This document shows, piece by piece, positions 56,089-64,000 of a stretch of 64,000 nt of DNA. A program made the position numbers and the translations under genes. This DNA is from an uncultured Collinsella sp. (GTDB lineage: Bacteria > Actinomycetota > Coriobacteriia > Coriobacteriales > Coriobacteriaceae): positions 149,604-213,603 of the forward strand of contig CAUEMA010000003.1 of assembly GCA_959018755.1 (NCBI GenBank). The letters are read 5' to 3'. The notes beneath the pieces were generated by a model. That model was not told where the DNA came from and ran no database searches. It was given only the letters and a program-made list of their open reading frames with translations. The first letter of the stretch is position 1; each line of letters begins with the position of its first letter.

Positions 56089-56994
56089 ATGATTCAGGAC
56101 CCCTTTCGTTCGATGATTCGTTCGGAAGGGGTCCTGCGTTATCGCGACCTTCCGTGGCGCCGCACGCGCGACCCATATATCATCTGGCTCTCCGAGGTCA
56201 TGCTGCAGCAGACACAGGTTCCGCGCGTGGAGACGCGCATGCCGGCGTGGCTCGATCGTTTTCCGACCGTCCAGGCGCTCGCTCAGGCCGCGCCTTCCGA
56301 TGTTTTAGATGCTTGGCAGGGCATGGGCTACAACCGACGCGCTCTGGCGCTCCACAAGGCCGCTCAGCGCGTTGCAGAGGACTGGGATGGGGAGTTTCCG
56401 CGTGAGACGCGCGACTTGGTCGCTCTGCCAGGTATTGGCCCGGCAACGGCGCAGGGTATCCGGTCGTTTGCGTTTGATCTTCCGGGTGTGTATCTGGAGA
56501 CCAACGTGCGCACGGTCTTTTTGCACCATTTCTTTCCCGATGTGCCGGCCGTTCCCGATCGCGAGCTGGTGCCGCTGATTCAAGCCGCCTGTCCGGCGGC
56601 CCCTGGTGCGGTGGCAGATGAGATTGCGCCCTTTGCCGCGCCTCAAGACGATGCCGACACGCCGCGCGCGTGGTATTACGCGTTGCTGGATTACGGCGCG
56701 TATCTTAAAAAGACGCTGCCCAATCCGTCCAGGCGATCGGCGAACTATAGTCGGCAGTCCAAGTTTGAGGGCTCGCGTCGCCAAAAGCGCGCCCACATTG
56801 TGCGCACGCTGCTGGCAGCGCGCGATGGGCAGCCGGCAGGCATTACGCTCGATGAAGCCGTTGCAGGCGTTAACGAGATGGAGACGGCAGCAGGCCGAGA
56901 GCCGGTCGAGCGCGAGCTGGTCGCAAGCATTCTTGCCGATTTGGAGCGCGAGGGCTTTTGCCGCTCCGAGGGTGATCGTTGGTTGAGTGTATAG
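56089..56994 (+). CDS. mutY: MutY-like A/G-specific adenine glycosylase lacking the Fe-S cluster
   Basis: A 301-residue HhH-GPD glycosylase. LPWRR near 21-25 and SEVMLQQTQV with Glu36 are MutY signatures; the helix-hairpin-helix LPGIGPATA is at 113-121. The usual catalytic Asp of the LDGNV motif is Glu137 here (LETNV). The four C-terminal Cys that hold the 4Fe-4S cluster in E. coli MutY are absent: only scattered Cys remain. The C-terminal part differs from MutY, lacks a NUDIX-like 8-oxoG recognition domain and contains SRQSKFEGSRRQKRA. It should remove adenine from A:8-oxoG or related pairs, but substrate preference may differ. It is 21 bp after the Rrf2 regulator. Confidence 0.8.
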   Translation: MIQDPFRSMIRSEGVLRYRDLPWRRTRDPYIIWLSEVMLQQTQVPRVETRMPAWLDRFPTVQALAQAAPSDVLDAWQGMGYNRRALALHKAAQRVAEDWDGEFPRETRDLVALPGIGPATAQGIRSFAFDLPGVYLETNVRTVFLHHFFPDVPAVPDRELVPLIQAACPAAPGAVADEIAPFAAPQDDADTPRAWYYALLDYGAYLKKTLPNPSRRSANYSRQSKFEGSRRQKRAHIVRTLLAARDGQPAGITLDEAVAGVNEMETAAGREPVERELVASILADLEREGFCRSEGDRWLSV

Positions 56995-57109
56995 CTCGCT
57001 CGAATCTGAAGAACAGGATTATAAGGTTTAAATTCTCGGCATGGGGGGCATCCTAAAGATAAGGCCGCTCAAAGCCTATGGGCGGCATGCGTTGAAGGGA
57101 AGTACACCT

Positions 57110-57649
57110 ATGGATTTTGAGAACTCTCAGACCAAGAAGAACCTCGAGACTGCTTTTGCCGGTGAGTCCCAGGCACACACCAAGTATCGCTACTATGCAT
57201 CCAAGGCCAAAAAGGACGGCTACGTTCAGATCTCGAATATCTTTGCCGAGACGGCGGGCAACGAGTCCGAGCATGCCAAGCTGTGGTTTAAGTATCTGCA
57301 TGACGGCGCCGTTCCGGGCACTCTGGACAACCTACGCGACGCCGCCGCGGGCGAGAACTACGAGTGGACCACGATGTATGACGAGTTTGCCAAGACCGCC
57401 GAGGAGGAGGGCTTTGCCGAGATCGCCGAGAAGTTCCGTGGTGTCGGCGCCGTGGAGAAGGCTCACGAGGAGCGCTACAACAAGCTCGTCGAGCGCATTG
57501 AATCGGGCGAGGTGTTTGAGCGCGAGGGCGTAAAGGTGTGGAAGTGCCTGAACTGCGGGCACCTGCATGTTGGTGCCGAGGCGCCCGAGGTGTGCCCGGT
57601 GTGCAACCACCCGAAGGCGTACTTTGAGGAGCAGGTGGTGAACTACTAG
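57110..57649 (+). CDS. rbr: Rubrerythrin
   Basis: A 179-residue non-haem iron peroxidase of anaerobes that reduces hydrogen peroxide. The N-terminal ferritin-like domain holds the diiron Glu/His ligands in GESQAHTKYR, NESEHAK and EKAHEERY; the C-terminal rubredoxin domain has Cys146, 149, 162 and 165. GAAGGGA precedes the ATG at 57110; the frame is open further upstream without a good site. Together with the Rrf2 regulator upstream it forms an oxidative-defence neighbourhood. A 29-bp inverted repeat begins 22 bp after the stop. Confidence 0.96.
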   Translation: MDFENSQTKKNLETAFAGESQAHTKYRYYASKAKKDGYVQISNIFAETAGNESEHAKLWFKYLHDGAVPGTLDNLRDAAAGENYEWTTMYDEFAKTAEEEGFAEIAEKFRGVGAVEKAHEERYNKLVERIESGEVFEREGVKVWKCLNCGHLHVGAEAPEVCPVCNHPKAYFEEQVVNY

Positions 57650-57670
57650 CGCGTGGTGCTAGCGTGAGCT

Positions 57671-57756
57671 GGGCCGGGAGGGCCGGACTACCTTCCCTCC
57701 TCGCTCACGGCTTCGCAGGGTCGCGTTGAGGGAAGGTAGTCCGGCCCTCCCGGCCC
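57671..57756. repeat. 29-bp perfect inverted repeat after rubrerythrin
   Basis: Arms 57671-57699 and 57728-57756 pair perfectly over 29 bases with a 28-base loop; they begin GGGCCGGGAGGGCCGG. No T tract follows; a conventional terminator comes 50 bases later. Confidence 0.88.
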
Positions 57757-57805
57757 GCTTCGGGTCGTCGCGTGCTCGTTACTGAAAAGCTGATTAGAAG
57801 TTTGT

Positions 57806-57834
57806 GTGCCGCCCCTTTTGGGGCGGCACGTTTT
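57806..57834 (+). terminator. Rho-independent terminator
   Basis: GTGCCGCCCC and GGGGCGGCAC pair perfectly around TTTT and are followed by GTTTTTG. The next 250 bases, to the gene at 58089, hold no recognisable gene; they presumably include its promoter. Confidence 0.9.
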
Positions 57835-58088
57835 TGTGTGGGGTCCCGGTCTTCACAATTTCCGTCAAGCTTTTGGTTAGGTTTTGGTCGGTTGGCGTAA
57901 GGGCGGAAGGGCAAAAGATCATTCGATAAAAAAGCTCAGAGAAAGTGCTGGTAGGGGAGTTGTTGAGCTTTTCGACAGCTTTTGGGCAAAAGAAACTTTG
58001 TGACTATTGCCGGCGATTGCGTTGCCGTGGCCTTGGCGGTGCGGGATGCTGGTCGTAAGCGTCGAATGCTCCGATTTTGGAGGCCAGC

Positions 58089-58511
58089 ATGGATCTGTTT
58101 CTTGAGACCCCGCAGCAACAAGCCGAGCGCATGTTGCGCCAACAGCAACGGCTTATGGAGATGCAAATGCAAGGGGCGGCCGTCCAGCCTCCTGTGCAAA
58201 ACGCCGCGCCCGCGGTATCGTCTGCGGATGAGGTGGACCCAGGAGCCTATTCCGTACAGCAAGATTCATATGCGCAGGAGCTTGCGTTCGACAAGCGTCG
58301 TGCGCGTCGCCGTCGCTGGGCCCAGCGCCTGCGTACGCTGGCGATGATCGTGCTGATTCCGTTGGGGCTCGCGGCAATCTTCTTGGCCTCATATGCCCTC
58401 ACGTGCATTCTCAACGGCGCCTCGCCCAGCGAGGTGCTTGAGCACTTGGCGGTTCTCGGCCAGCGCCTAAGCGATGTCGTAGCAACCATCCGCGCCGGCT
58501 GGGAGAGTTAG
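58089..58511 (+). CDS. Small membrane protein of unknown function
   Basis: A 140-residue protein. The N-terminal half is a charged, glutamine- and methionine-rich helix (LETPQQQAERMLRQQQ) likely to be coiled coil, followed by a basic RRARRRRW cluster, one membrane helix (about 85-110) and a short tail with an amphipathic helix. TTTGGAGG lies five bases before the ATG at 58089; an ATG four codons earlier lies inside that site. It precedes rmuC by 120 bp on the same strand. I do not recognise the family; the positive cluster predicts an N-in topology. Confidence 0.6.
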   Translation: MDLFLETPQQQAERMLRQQQRLMEMQMQGAAVQPPVQNAAPAVSSADEVDPGAYSVQQDSYAQELAFDKRRARRRRWAQRLRTLAMIVLIPLGLAAIFLASYALTCILNGASPSEVLEHLAVLGQRLSDVVATIRAGWES

Positions 58512-58633
58512 CGTTTTAGTACTGTGGCCCAAAATCCATTTGTCCGATTGCCATGTGACGCCCGGTGCGTGTGGCGGGGTAAGATTGATCGCGGTTTTGA
58601 TTGATGATCGATTGGGTTTGTTGGACGGAGTCT

Positions 58634-59989
58634 ATGTCTGCTATTGATATCGTGCTTGTTGTGATTGCCTTGGTGGCGGTGGGGGTTGCTGTGGCTTGTG
58701 CCCTGCAGCTCAAGGGCCTTCGCGCCGAGCTGCGGGAGCGTGGCGATAGCGGAACAGAGATGCTGGCTGCGCTCGAGCAGGCCAATAACGCGCTCGACAC
58801 CCTGAACGTCGCGTTGGCAGAAACCCGCCGCACAGCAAATGCCATCGCGCAGCAGCAGACGACCGATGCGGCCGTAGGGCAACAGCGCTACCTGACCATT
58901 GCGCGCGAGTTCTCGCAGGCCGGCGACCGTATGGATGACCTGCGCCGCGAGACGGCCCAACAGCTCGGCGCCAACCGCGAGGGTATCGAGCACCGCCTGG
59001 ACAAGGTGCGCGAGACGGTCGATGCCCAGCTGGGCGCCATCCGCAAGGACAACAACGTGCAGCTCGATCAGATGCGCGCGACGGTGGACGAGAAACTCTC
59101 CCGTACGCTCAACGATCGCCTGTCGGCATCGTTTAAGCAGGTGAGCGACCAGCTCGAGGCTGTGTACAAGGGTTTGGGCGACATGCAGTCAATCGCCACC
59201 GGCGTGGGCGACCTTAAGCGCGTACTGGGCAATGTAAAAGCGCGTGGCATTTTGGGCGAGGTGCAGCTGGGTGCAATCCTGGCGGACATCCTTACGCCCG
59301 ACCAGTATCTGGAAAACGTCGCCACCAAGCCCGGCGCCTCGGAGCGCGTTGAGTTTGCCGTCAAGCTGCCGGTAGACGAGGGCGATCCCGTGCTGCTGCC
59401 GATTGACTCCAAATTCCCGGGCGATGCGTACGAGCATCTGCTCGACGCCCAGGAGTCGGGCGACGCGGAGGCCGTTGCCGCAGCGCGCAAGACGCTCGAT
59501 ATGATGGTGAAACGCGAGGCAAAGGACATTTGCGAGAAGTACCTGAGCGTGCCCGCGACGACCAACTTTGGCATTCTGTTCGTGCCGTTTGAGGGTCTGT
59601 ACGCCGAGGTCGTCAGTCGCCCCGGGCTTATCGAGACCCTGGGCCGCGACTATCATGTCAACGTTGCCGGCCCCAGCACCATGGCCGCCATCCTCAACAG
59701 CCTGCAGATGAGCTATCAGACGTTTAGGCTGCAAAAACGCACCGATGACGTACTGCGCGTACTTTCCGCCGTCAAGGCTGAGCTGCCGCGCTATCAGGCG
59801 GCGCTGCGTCGCGCACAGCAGCAGATCGAGACCGCGGGCAAGACGGTCGAGGGCATTATCACCACGCGCACCAACGTTATGGAACGCAAGCTCAAGGATA
59901 TCGACGCGTTGGAAGACGCGCGGGAGGCCGACGCGATTTTGGGCTTGGAGTCCGCAGGCTTACTCGCGGGCCAAAAAGACGAGGACTAG
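58634..59989 (+). CDS. rmuC: RmuC-family DNA recombination protein
   Basis: A 451-residue protein with an N-terminal membrane anchor (about 4-25), a long coiled coil (about 30-190) and a C-terminal RmuC nuclease-like domain: GNVKARGILGEVQLG, VLLPIDSKFPGDAYEHL and PFEGLYAEV are signature phrases. RmuC limits inversions at short inverted repeats in E. coli, which is of interest given the long inverted repeats in this window. GGACGGAG precedes the ATG at 58634. Confidence 0.92.
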   Translation: MSAIDIVLVVIALVAVGVAVACALQLKGLRAELRERGDSGTEMLAALEQANNALDTLNVALAETRRTANAIAQQQTTDAAVGQQRYLTIAREFSQAGDRMDDLRRETAQQLGANREGIEHRLDKVRETVDAQLGAIRKDNNVQLDQMRATVDEKLSRTLNDRLSASFKQVSDQLEAVYKGLGDMQSIATGVGDLKRVLGNVKARGILGEVQLGAILADILTPDQYLENVATKPGASERVEFAVKLPVDEGDPVLLPIDSKFPGDAYEHLLDAQESGDAEAVAAARKTLDMMVKREAKDICEKYLSVPATTNFGILFVPFEGLYAEVVSRPGLIETLGRDYHVNVAGPSTMAAILNSLQMSYQTFRLQKRTDDVLRVLSAVKAELPRYQAALRRAQQQIETAGKTVEGIITTRTNVMERKLKDIDALEDAREADAILGLESAGLLAGQKDED

Positions 59990-60112
59990 TTGCATCTGAC
60001 GGCGGGGCGCCTGCGCAAGCACTGCGCGGGCGCTTTTCGCATCGTGCTTGCCTGAAGTGCACTTTAGTGTGCAACAATGGCGTTTCGCCCTATCAGACGC
60101 GAAAGGAAGCCC

Positions 60113-61915
60113 ATGTCTCAGAGAAGCACCAGTCCGCTCAAACGCTCCACCGTGCGCCGCACGCTGCAGCGTTTTTGGGACGTCACACGCACGCAGCCGC
60201 TGATCGTCTTTCTCTCGGTGTTCTCGTCGGCGGGCTACATCTTTTTGCTTACGTTTGCCAACACCTACGTGATGGCCCTTATCGTCGACCGCGTCCAGGC
60301 CGGCCCCGTGGCAGGTGACCAGGTGCTTGAGGTCTTTGGCCCCTACATTCTGGCGCTCGTGCTCGTTAACCTGGTAGGCCAGATTCTCTCCAAGCTGCAG
60401 GACTACACCGTCTACAAGCTCGAGATCGCGGGCAACTATCACCTGGCGCGCTTGTGCTTCGACACGCTCTCCAATCAATCCATGACATTCCACACCAGCC
60501 GATTTGGCGGATCGCTTGTGAGCCAAACGAGCCGTTTTATGAGCGGCTACACGGGTCTGGTGGACGTGACGGTGTATTCGCTCATCCCCACTATCACCTC
60601 GGTTATCTGCACGGTAGCGGCGCTCGCTCCGGTGGTGCCCGCATTTACCGTGATCCTGGTGGGCATCATGGTCGTCTACATTGCGTTTGTCTGGCTTATG
60701 TACAAGCGCATCATGCCGCTTTCGGCCGCGACGTCCGCCGCGCAGAACAAGCTGTCGGGCGTGCTGTCCGACGCGGTCACGAATATCCTGGCCGTCAAGA
60801 CCTGCGGGCGCGAGGACTTTGAGCGCGACCTGTTCGATACCGCCGACCGTGCCGCGCGCGATGCCGAAACGGTATCGATGCACGCCATGATGCAACGCAA
60901 CTTTACGACCTCAGGCCTTATCGTCATTACCATGGCCGTGGTGAGTGTGTTCGTGGCGGGCGGCAACGCGTGGTTTGGCATTTCGGCCGGCGCGCTCGTC
61001 ATGATCTTTACCTACACGTATAACCTCACCATGCGTCTGAACTACATGAGCTCCATGATGCAGCGCATCAATCGCGCGCTGGGCGACGCCGCCGAGATGA
61101 CGCGCGTGCTGGACGAGCCGCGTCTGGTGGCAGACGACGAGAACGCCCCCGAGCTCAAGGTGGGCGAGGGCGTGATTGATTTTGAGCACTTGAGCTTTGC
61201 GTACCGCGATGCTGCTGCGGGCGAGAGCGTGTTCAGCGACCTGACGCTTCATGTGGCGGCGGGCCAGCGCGTGGGCCTGGTGGGCAAATCGGGCTCGGGC
61301 AAGACGACGCTCACCAAGCTGTTGCTGCGCCTGGACGACGTGCAGGGCGGCCGCGTGCTCGTGGATGGCCAGGACGTCTCACGTTGCGCGCAGCAGAGCC
61401 TGCGCCGTCAGGTTGCCTACGTGCCGCAGGAGGCGCTGCTGTTCCACCGCTCTATTCGCGAAAATATCGCCTACGGTCGTCCCGACGCTACCGACGAACA
61501 GATTCGCGAGGCAGCGCGCCTGGCCAATGCCCTGGAGTTTATCGACCGCCTGCCCCGTGGCTTTGACACCATGGTGGGCGAGCGCGGCGTTAAGCTTTCG
61601 GGCGGCCAACGCCAGCGCGTGGCCATCGCCCGTGCCATCCTCACTGACGCGCCGATTCTGGTGCTCGACGAGGCAACCTCTGCCCTGGACAGTGAGTCCG
61701 AGGCTCTGGTGCAGGAGGCGCTCGAGAACCTGATGCGCGGCCGCACCTCCATTGTGGTGGCGCATCGCCTGTCCACCGTGGCGGCGCTCGACCGCATCGT
61801 GGTGCTGGCGGACGGCGAGATTGTCGAGGACGGTACGAATGCGCAGCTTGTCGAGGCGGGCGGCGAGTACGCAAGCCTGTGGGGCCGCCAGACCGGCGCA
61901 TTTTTGGAGGCTTAA
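60113..61915 (+). CDS. ABC exporter, fused permease and ATPase
   Basis: A 600-residue half-transporter: six membrane helices (about 35-320), then an ATP-binding domain with Walker A GKSGSGKTT beginning at residue 391, signature LSGGQ at 495-499 and VLVLDEATS. The family includes lipid-A flippases, multidrug and peptide exporters; substrate cannot be read. GAAAGGAAG precedes the ATG at 60113. It stands alone, with nth following after 63 bp. It differs from the island exporter at 24258 in composition and sequence. Confidence 0.9.
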   Translation: MSQRSTSPLKRSTVRRTLQRFWDVTRTQPLIVFLSVFSSAGYIFLLTFANTYVMALIVDRVQAGPVAGDQVLEVFGPYILALVLVNLVGQILSKLQDYTVYKLEIAGNYHLARLCFDTLSNQSMTFHTSRFGGSLVSQTSRFMSGYTGLVDVTVYSLIPTITSVICTVAALAPVVPAFTVILVGIMVVYIAFVWLMYKRIMPLSAATSAAQNKLSGVLSDAVTNILAVKTCGREDFERDLFDTADRAARDAETVSMHAMMQRNFTTSGLIVITMAVVSVFVAGGNAWFGISAGALVMIFTYTYNLTMRLNYMSSMMQRINRALGDAAEMTRVLDEPRLVADDENAPELKVGEGVIDFEHLSFAYRDAAAGESVFSDLTLHVAAGQRVGLVGKSGSGKTTLTKLLLRLDDVQGGRVLVDGQDVSRCAQQSLRRQVAYVPQEALLFHRSIRENIAYGRPDATDEQIREAARLANALEFIDRLPRGFDTMVGERGVKLSGGQRQRVAIARAILTDAPILVLDEATSALDSESEALVQEALENLMRGRTSIVVAHRLSTVAALDRIVVLADGEIVEDGTNAQLVEAGGEYASLWGRQTGAFLEA

Positions 61916-61978
61916 AGCCCCCATACGTGGGACAATCGTGCCCATAGGTTTGTTATGCCGCTGAAGCGAGGAGTCGTT

Positions 61979-62644
61979 ATGCCACGCGAGACCAATGCCG
62001 CCAAACGCGAGCGCGCCATCGAGGTGTGCGAGCGCCTTAACCGTCGCTATGGCCCGGTCGAGTGCTTCTTGGACCACGAGAATCCCTTTAGGCTGCTCAT
62101 CGCGGTACTGCTCTCGGCGCAGACGACCGACGCGCAGGTCAACAAGGTGACGCCCCAACTGTTTGCCCAGTGGCCCACGCCCGAGGCCATGGCCGGGGCA
62201 AGCGTGACCGACGTGGCGGACACCATTAAGTCACTCGGCTTTTATAAGAGTAAGGCCAAGCATGCCGTGGAGGCCGCGCAGATGATCGTTGCCGACTACG
62301 GCGGCGAGGTGCCGGCCGACATGAAGGAACTCGTCAAGCTGCCGGGCGTGGGGCGCAAGACAGCGAACATCGTGCTCAACGTGGGGTACGGCATCGTGGA
62401 AGGCATCGCGGTGGATACGCATGTCAACCGCATCGCGCACCGCCTGATGCTGAGTCCCAAGACGCATGCCAAAGAGCCGCTCAAGACCGAGCAAGATCTG
62501 CTCAAGATTTTGCCGCACGAGTATTGGGAGTCGGTCAACCACCAGTGGATCACCTTTGGCCGCGAGATCTGCGACGCCCGCAAACCCAAGTGCGACGAGT
62601 GCCCGCTGACAGACCTTTGCCCCAGCGTACGGGTGGTGCAATAG
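61979..62644 (+). CDS. nth: Endonuclease III
   Basis: A 221-residue base excision repair glycosylase/AP lyase for oxidised pyrimidines. Helix-hairpin-helix LPGVGRKTA at 121-129 includes the catalytic Lys127, the catalytic Asp146 is in VDTHVNR, and the 4Fe-4S cluster is Cys198-X6-Cys205-X2-Cys208-X5-Cys214. GAGGAG precedes the ATG at 61979; an ATG eight codons earlier has no site. Unlike the MutY-like gene in the window, it keeps a complete cluster. Confidence 0.95.
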   Translation: MPRETNAAKRERAIEVCERLNRRYGPVECFLDHENPFRLLIAVLLSAQTTDAQVNKVTPQLFAQWPTPEAMAGASVTDVADTIKSLGFYKSKAKHAVEAAQMIVADYGGEVPADMKELVKLPGVGRKTANIVLNVGYGIVEGIAVDTHVNRIAHRLMLSPKTHAKEPLKTEQDLLKILPHEYWESVNHQWITFGREICDARKPKCDECPLTDLCPSVRVVQ

Positions 62645-62654
62645 CTTTTTGCAA

Positions 62655-62672
62655 ACTTTTTTGCAAAAAAGT
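62655..62672. terminator. Palindrome with A/T-rich arms after nth
   Basis: ACTTTTTTGCAAAAAAGT is a perfect 18-base palindrome 11 bp after the nth stop. With its T run it may end transcription on either strand. Confidence 0.45.
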
Positions 62673-62691
62673 CTCAAACCTTAGATATAGC

Positions 62692-62760
62692 TTGGTTGCG
62701 CAACCTTTTGAGTTTTTTTCGGCTTGAATAGATGATACAACTCAAAGGTCTTCTTCTGCG
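62692..62760 (+). promoter_or_regulatory. Promoter region with GGTTGCGCAACC palindrome
   Basis: The 12-base palindrome GGTTGCGCAACC is followed by TTTTGAG and, about 25 bases on, by TGATACAACTCAAAG. The upstream region of the anchored protein gene at 19304 has the same GTTGCGCAACCTTTT and TGATACACTCAAA elements, so both surface genes may share a regulator. Confidence 0.5.
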
Positions 62761-62799
62761 AAGTGGTCGCGAAGAAGCAAGTCGGGAAAGGACGAACAC

Positions 62800-64000
62800 A
62801 TGAATAGGAAGCTTAACGCTGCTATCACAGCCGGTCTGAGCTTGAGTATGGTGCTCAGCTCCACGCCGGTTGCTGCTATCGCGGCGGAGACTGCCCAGGG
62901 TACAAACGGGGAGGCGACCGCTGCTGCCGCTACTGGCAAGCGAGTCGACTACTATGCCAACGGCGGTACTTTTGCGGACGGAAGCGATTGGCAAAATAAC
63001 TACACGAACGAGAACGGCGAGGTCACTCCTTCGGCTGCACCAGTGCGTGACGGCTATGTGTTTGCTGGCTGGGTTTATGCCGGAACCGATCAGGTAGTCG
63101 ATTTCTCTCAGCCTCTCCAGGGCGGCTCGGATCACTTCATGCTGTTCGCCAAGTGGACTGAGGCTCCCTCGAAGGTGCTTAATGTGACCTACGCTGCCAA
63201 TGGCGGCCAGTTCGCCGACGGCAACAATGTTATGCAGGGCCAGACTGACAGCAATGGTATTGCTCGCCAGCCGCTTGCCCCCACGCGTGACGGCTATGTG
63301 TTTGCCGGTTGGTATTATCACAGCAATGGAACCGACCCGGTTGACTTCAACCAGCCGATTGTCGGTGGCGGCAAGAATGTGACCCTTTTCGCCGCTTGGA
63401 CGCCCGCGAAGCAGGACAAGACTGTCGAAATCCTCTACGTCGCCAACGGCGGTACGTTCTTCGACGGTAACGATACTATGCAGGGCGTAACCGATACCGA
63501 CGGTATCGCACGCCTGCCGCTTCAGCCTACCCGCGAGGGCTATGACTTCCTTGGTTGGTCGTACGATCGCGACGGAAATGACCCCGTCGACTTCACGAAG
63601 GCTATCGTTGCGGGCAGCGGTCACGCGACTGTTTATGCTCAGTGGAAGCAGAACAACGAGAAGACGGTTCTCTATGTTGCCAATGGTGGCGCTTTTGCCG
63701 ATGGCAATGAGACCATGGAGGGTGTCACTGACAGCGACGGCGTCGCCCGCCAGCCCCTGGCCCCGACCCGCGAGGGCTACACCTTTACTGGTTGGACTTA
63801 CGATGCTGCTGGCACCGAGCCTGTCGACTTCACCAAGCCCATCCCGGGTGGCGGTCAGCACGTTACGTTCTTCGCTCAGTGGGCAGAGCTTGCTAACAAT
63901 GAGAAGGATGTTCTCTACGTCGCCAACGGCGGTGTGTTCGCAGATGGCAACGAGACGCTCCAGGGCGTGACCGACGGCGACGGCGTCGCCCGCCAGCCCC
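62800..64000 (+). CDS. Large surface protein with InlB B-type repeats (3' end beyond window)
   Basis: The first 400 residues of a secreted protein. A signal peptide (about 1-29, MNRKLNAAIT...AIAAE) is followed by tandem repeats of about 80 residues, five begun in the window (near nucleotides 62951, 63196, 63440, 63677 and 63920). Each has YVANGGxFADG, GVTDxDGxARQPL, TREGYxFxGW and FAxW, the pattern of Listeria-Bacteroides (InlB B-type, Flg_new) repeats. Such proteins are cell-surface stalks for adhesion; the anchor would be beyond the window. AAAGGA precedes the ATG. The repeats are similar at the DNA level, so copy number may vary between strains. Confidence 0.88.
   Translation, partial: MNRKLNAAITAGLSLSMVLSSTPVAAIAAETAQGTNGEATAAAATGKRVDYYANGGTFADGSDWQNNYTNENGEVTPSAAPVRDGYVFAGWVYAGTDQVVDFSQPLQGGSDHFMLFAKWTEAPSKVLNVTYAANGGQFADGNNVMQGQTDSNGIARQPLAPTRDGYVFAGWYYHSNGTDPVDFNQPIVGGGKNVTLFAAWTPAKQDKTVEILYVANGGTFFDGNDTMQGVTDTDGIARLPLQPTREGYDFLGWSYDRDGNDPVDFTKAIVAGSGHATVYAQWKQNNEKTVLYVANGGAFADGNETMEGVTDSDGVARQPLAPTREGYTFTGWTYDAAGTEPVDFTKPIPGGGQHVTFFAQWAELANNEKDVLYVANGGVFADGNETLQGVTDGDGVARQP

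Overview
The window looks like a gut actinobacterium of class Coriobacteriia, most likely a Collinsella. Coding DNA is GC-rich with strong Shine-Dalgarno sites. It carries the actinobacterial kinase / phosphatase / FHA / RodA / PBP cluster, an anaerobe's pyruvate:ferredoxin oxidoreductase and rubrerythrin, and intergenic families of 'TTGGGGAC' repeats. The genus is my inference; no 16S rRNA gene is present.

Layout. 1-3.5 kb: right end of an integrative element (DnaB-like helicase, HTH protein, unknown protein, tyrosine integrase) ending at a tRNA-Arg(CCU) 3' fragment. 3.6-13.8 kb: cell-envelope signalling operon on the minus strand (kinase, FhaA, FhaB, PstP, a RodA-PBP fusion, PASTA kinase). 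14-19 kb: dnaX, ybaB, recR. 19.3-23 kb: anchored exported protein, second kinase and FHA protein in a tight operon.

23.1-29.3 kb is the most interesting part: a more AT-rich island bracketed by two diverged copies of the 3' end of the FHA gene. It carries a ribosomally made, post-translationally modified peptide (RiPP) locus: a radical SAM/SPASM maturase, two short precursor peptides sharing a MKHIHP leader and ordered Cys-X2-Asp / Cys-X3-Asp units, a 35-residue membrane peptide, and an ABC exporter on the opposite strand. A decayed methyltransferase and a transposase remnant lie beside it. The precursors and the membrane peptide are easy to miss in automatic annotation.

30-42 kb: nifJ, carbamate kinase, and a beta-glucoside PTS operon (PRD regulator, EIIA, EIIB, EIIC, 6-phospho-beta-glucosidase), with repeat-rich spacers. 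42-54 kb: exported C39-like protein, amino acid permease plus amidohydrolase, two LytS/LytTR two-component pairs, a zinc-phospholipase-like protein, an MFS transporter and a glycosyltransferase. 54-64 kb: phosphoesterase, tRNA-Asp, Rrf2 regulator, a MutY-like glycosylase without an iron-sulfur cluster, rubrerythrin, rmuC, ABC exporter, nth, and the start of a large repeat surface protein.

Three long perfect inverted repeats (29-38 bp arms) and several repeated palindromic motifs sit between genes. All assignments come from reading motifs and context; no database search was run.
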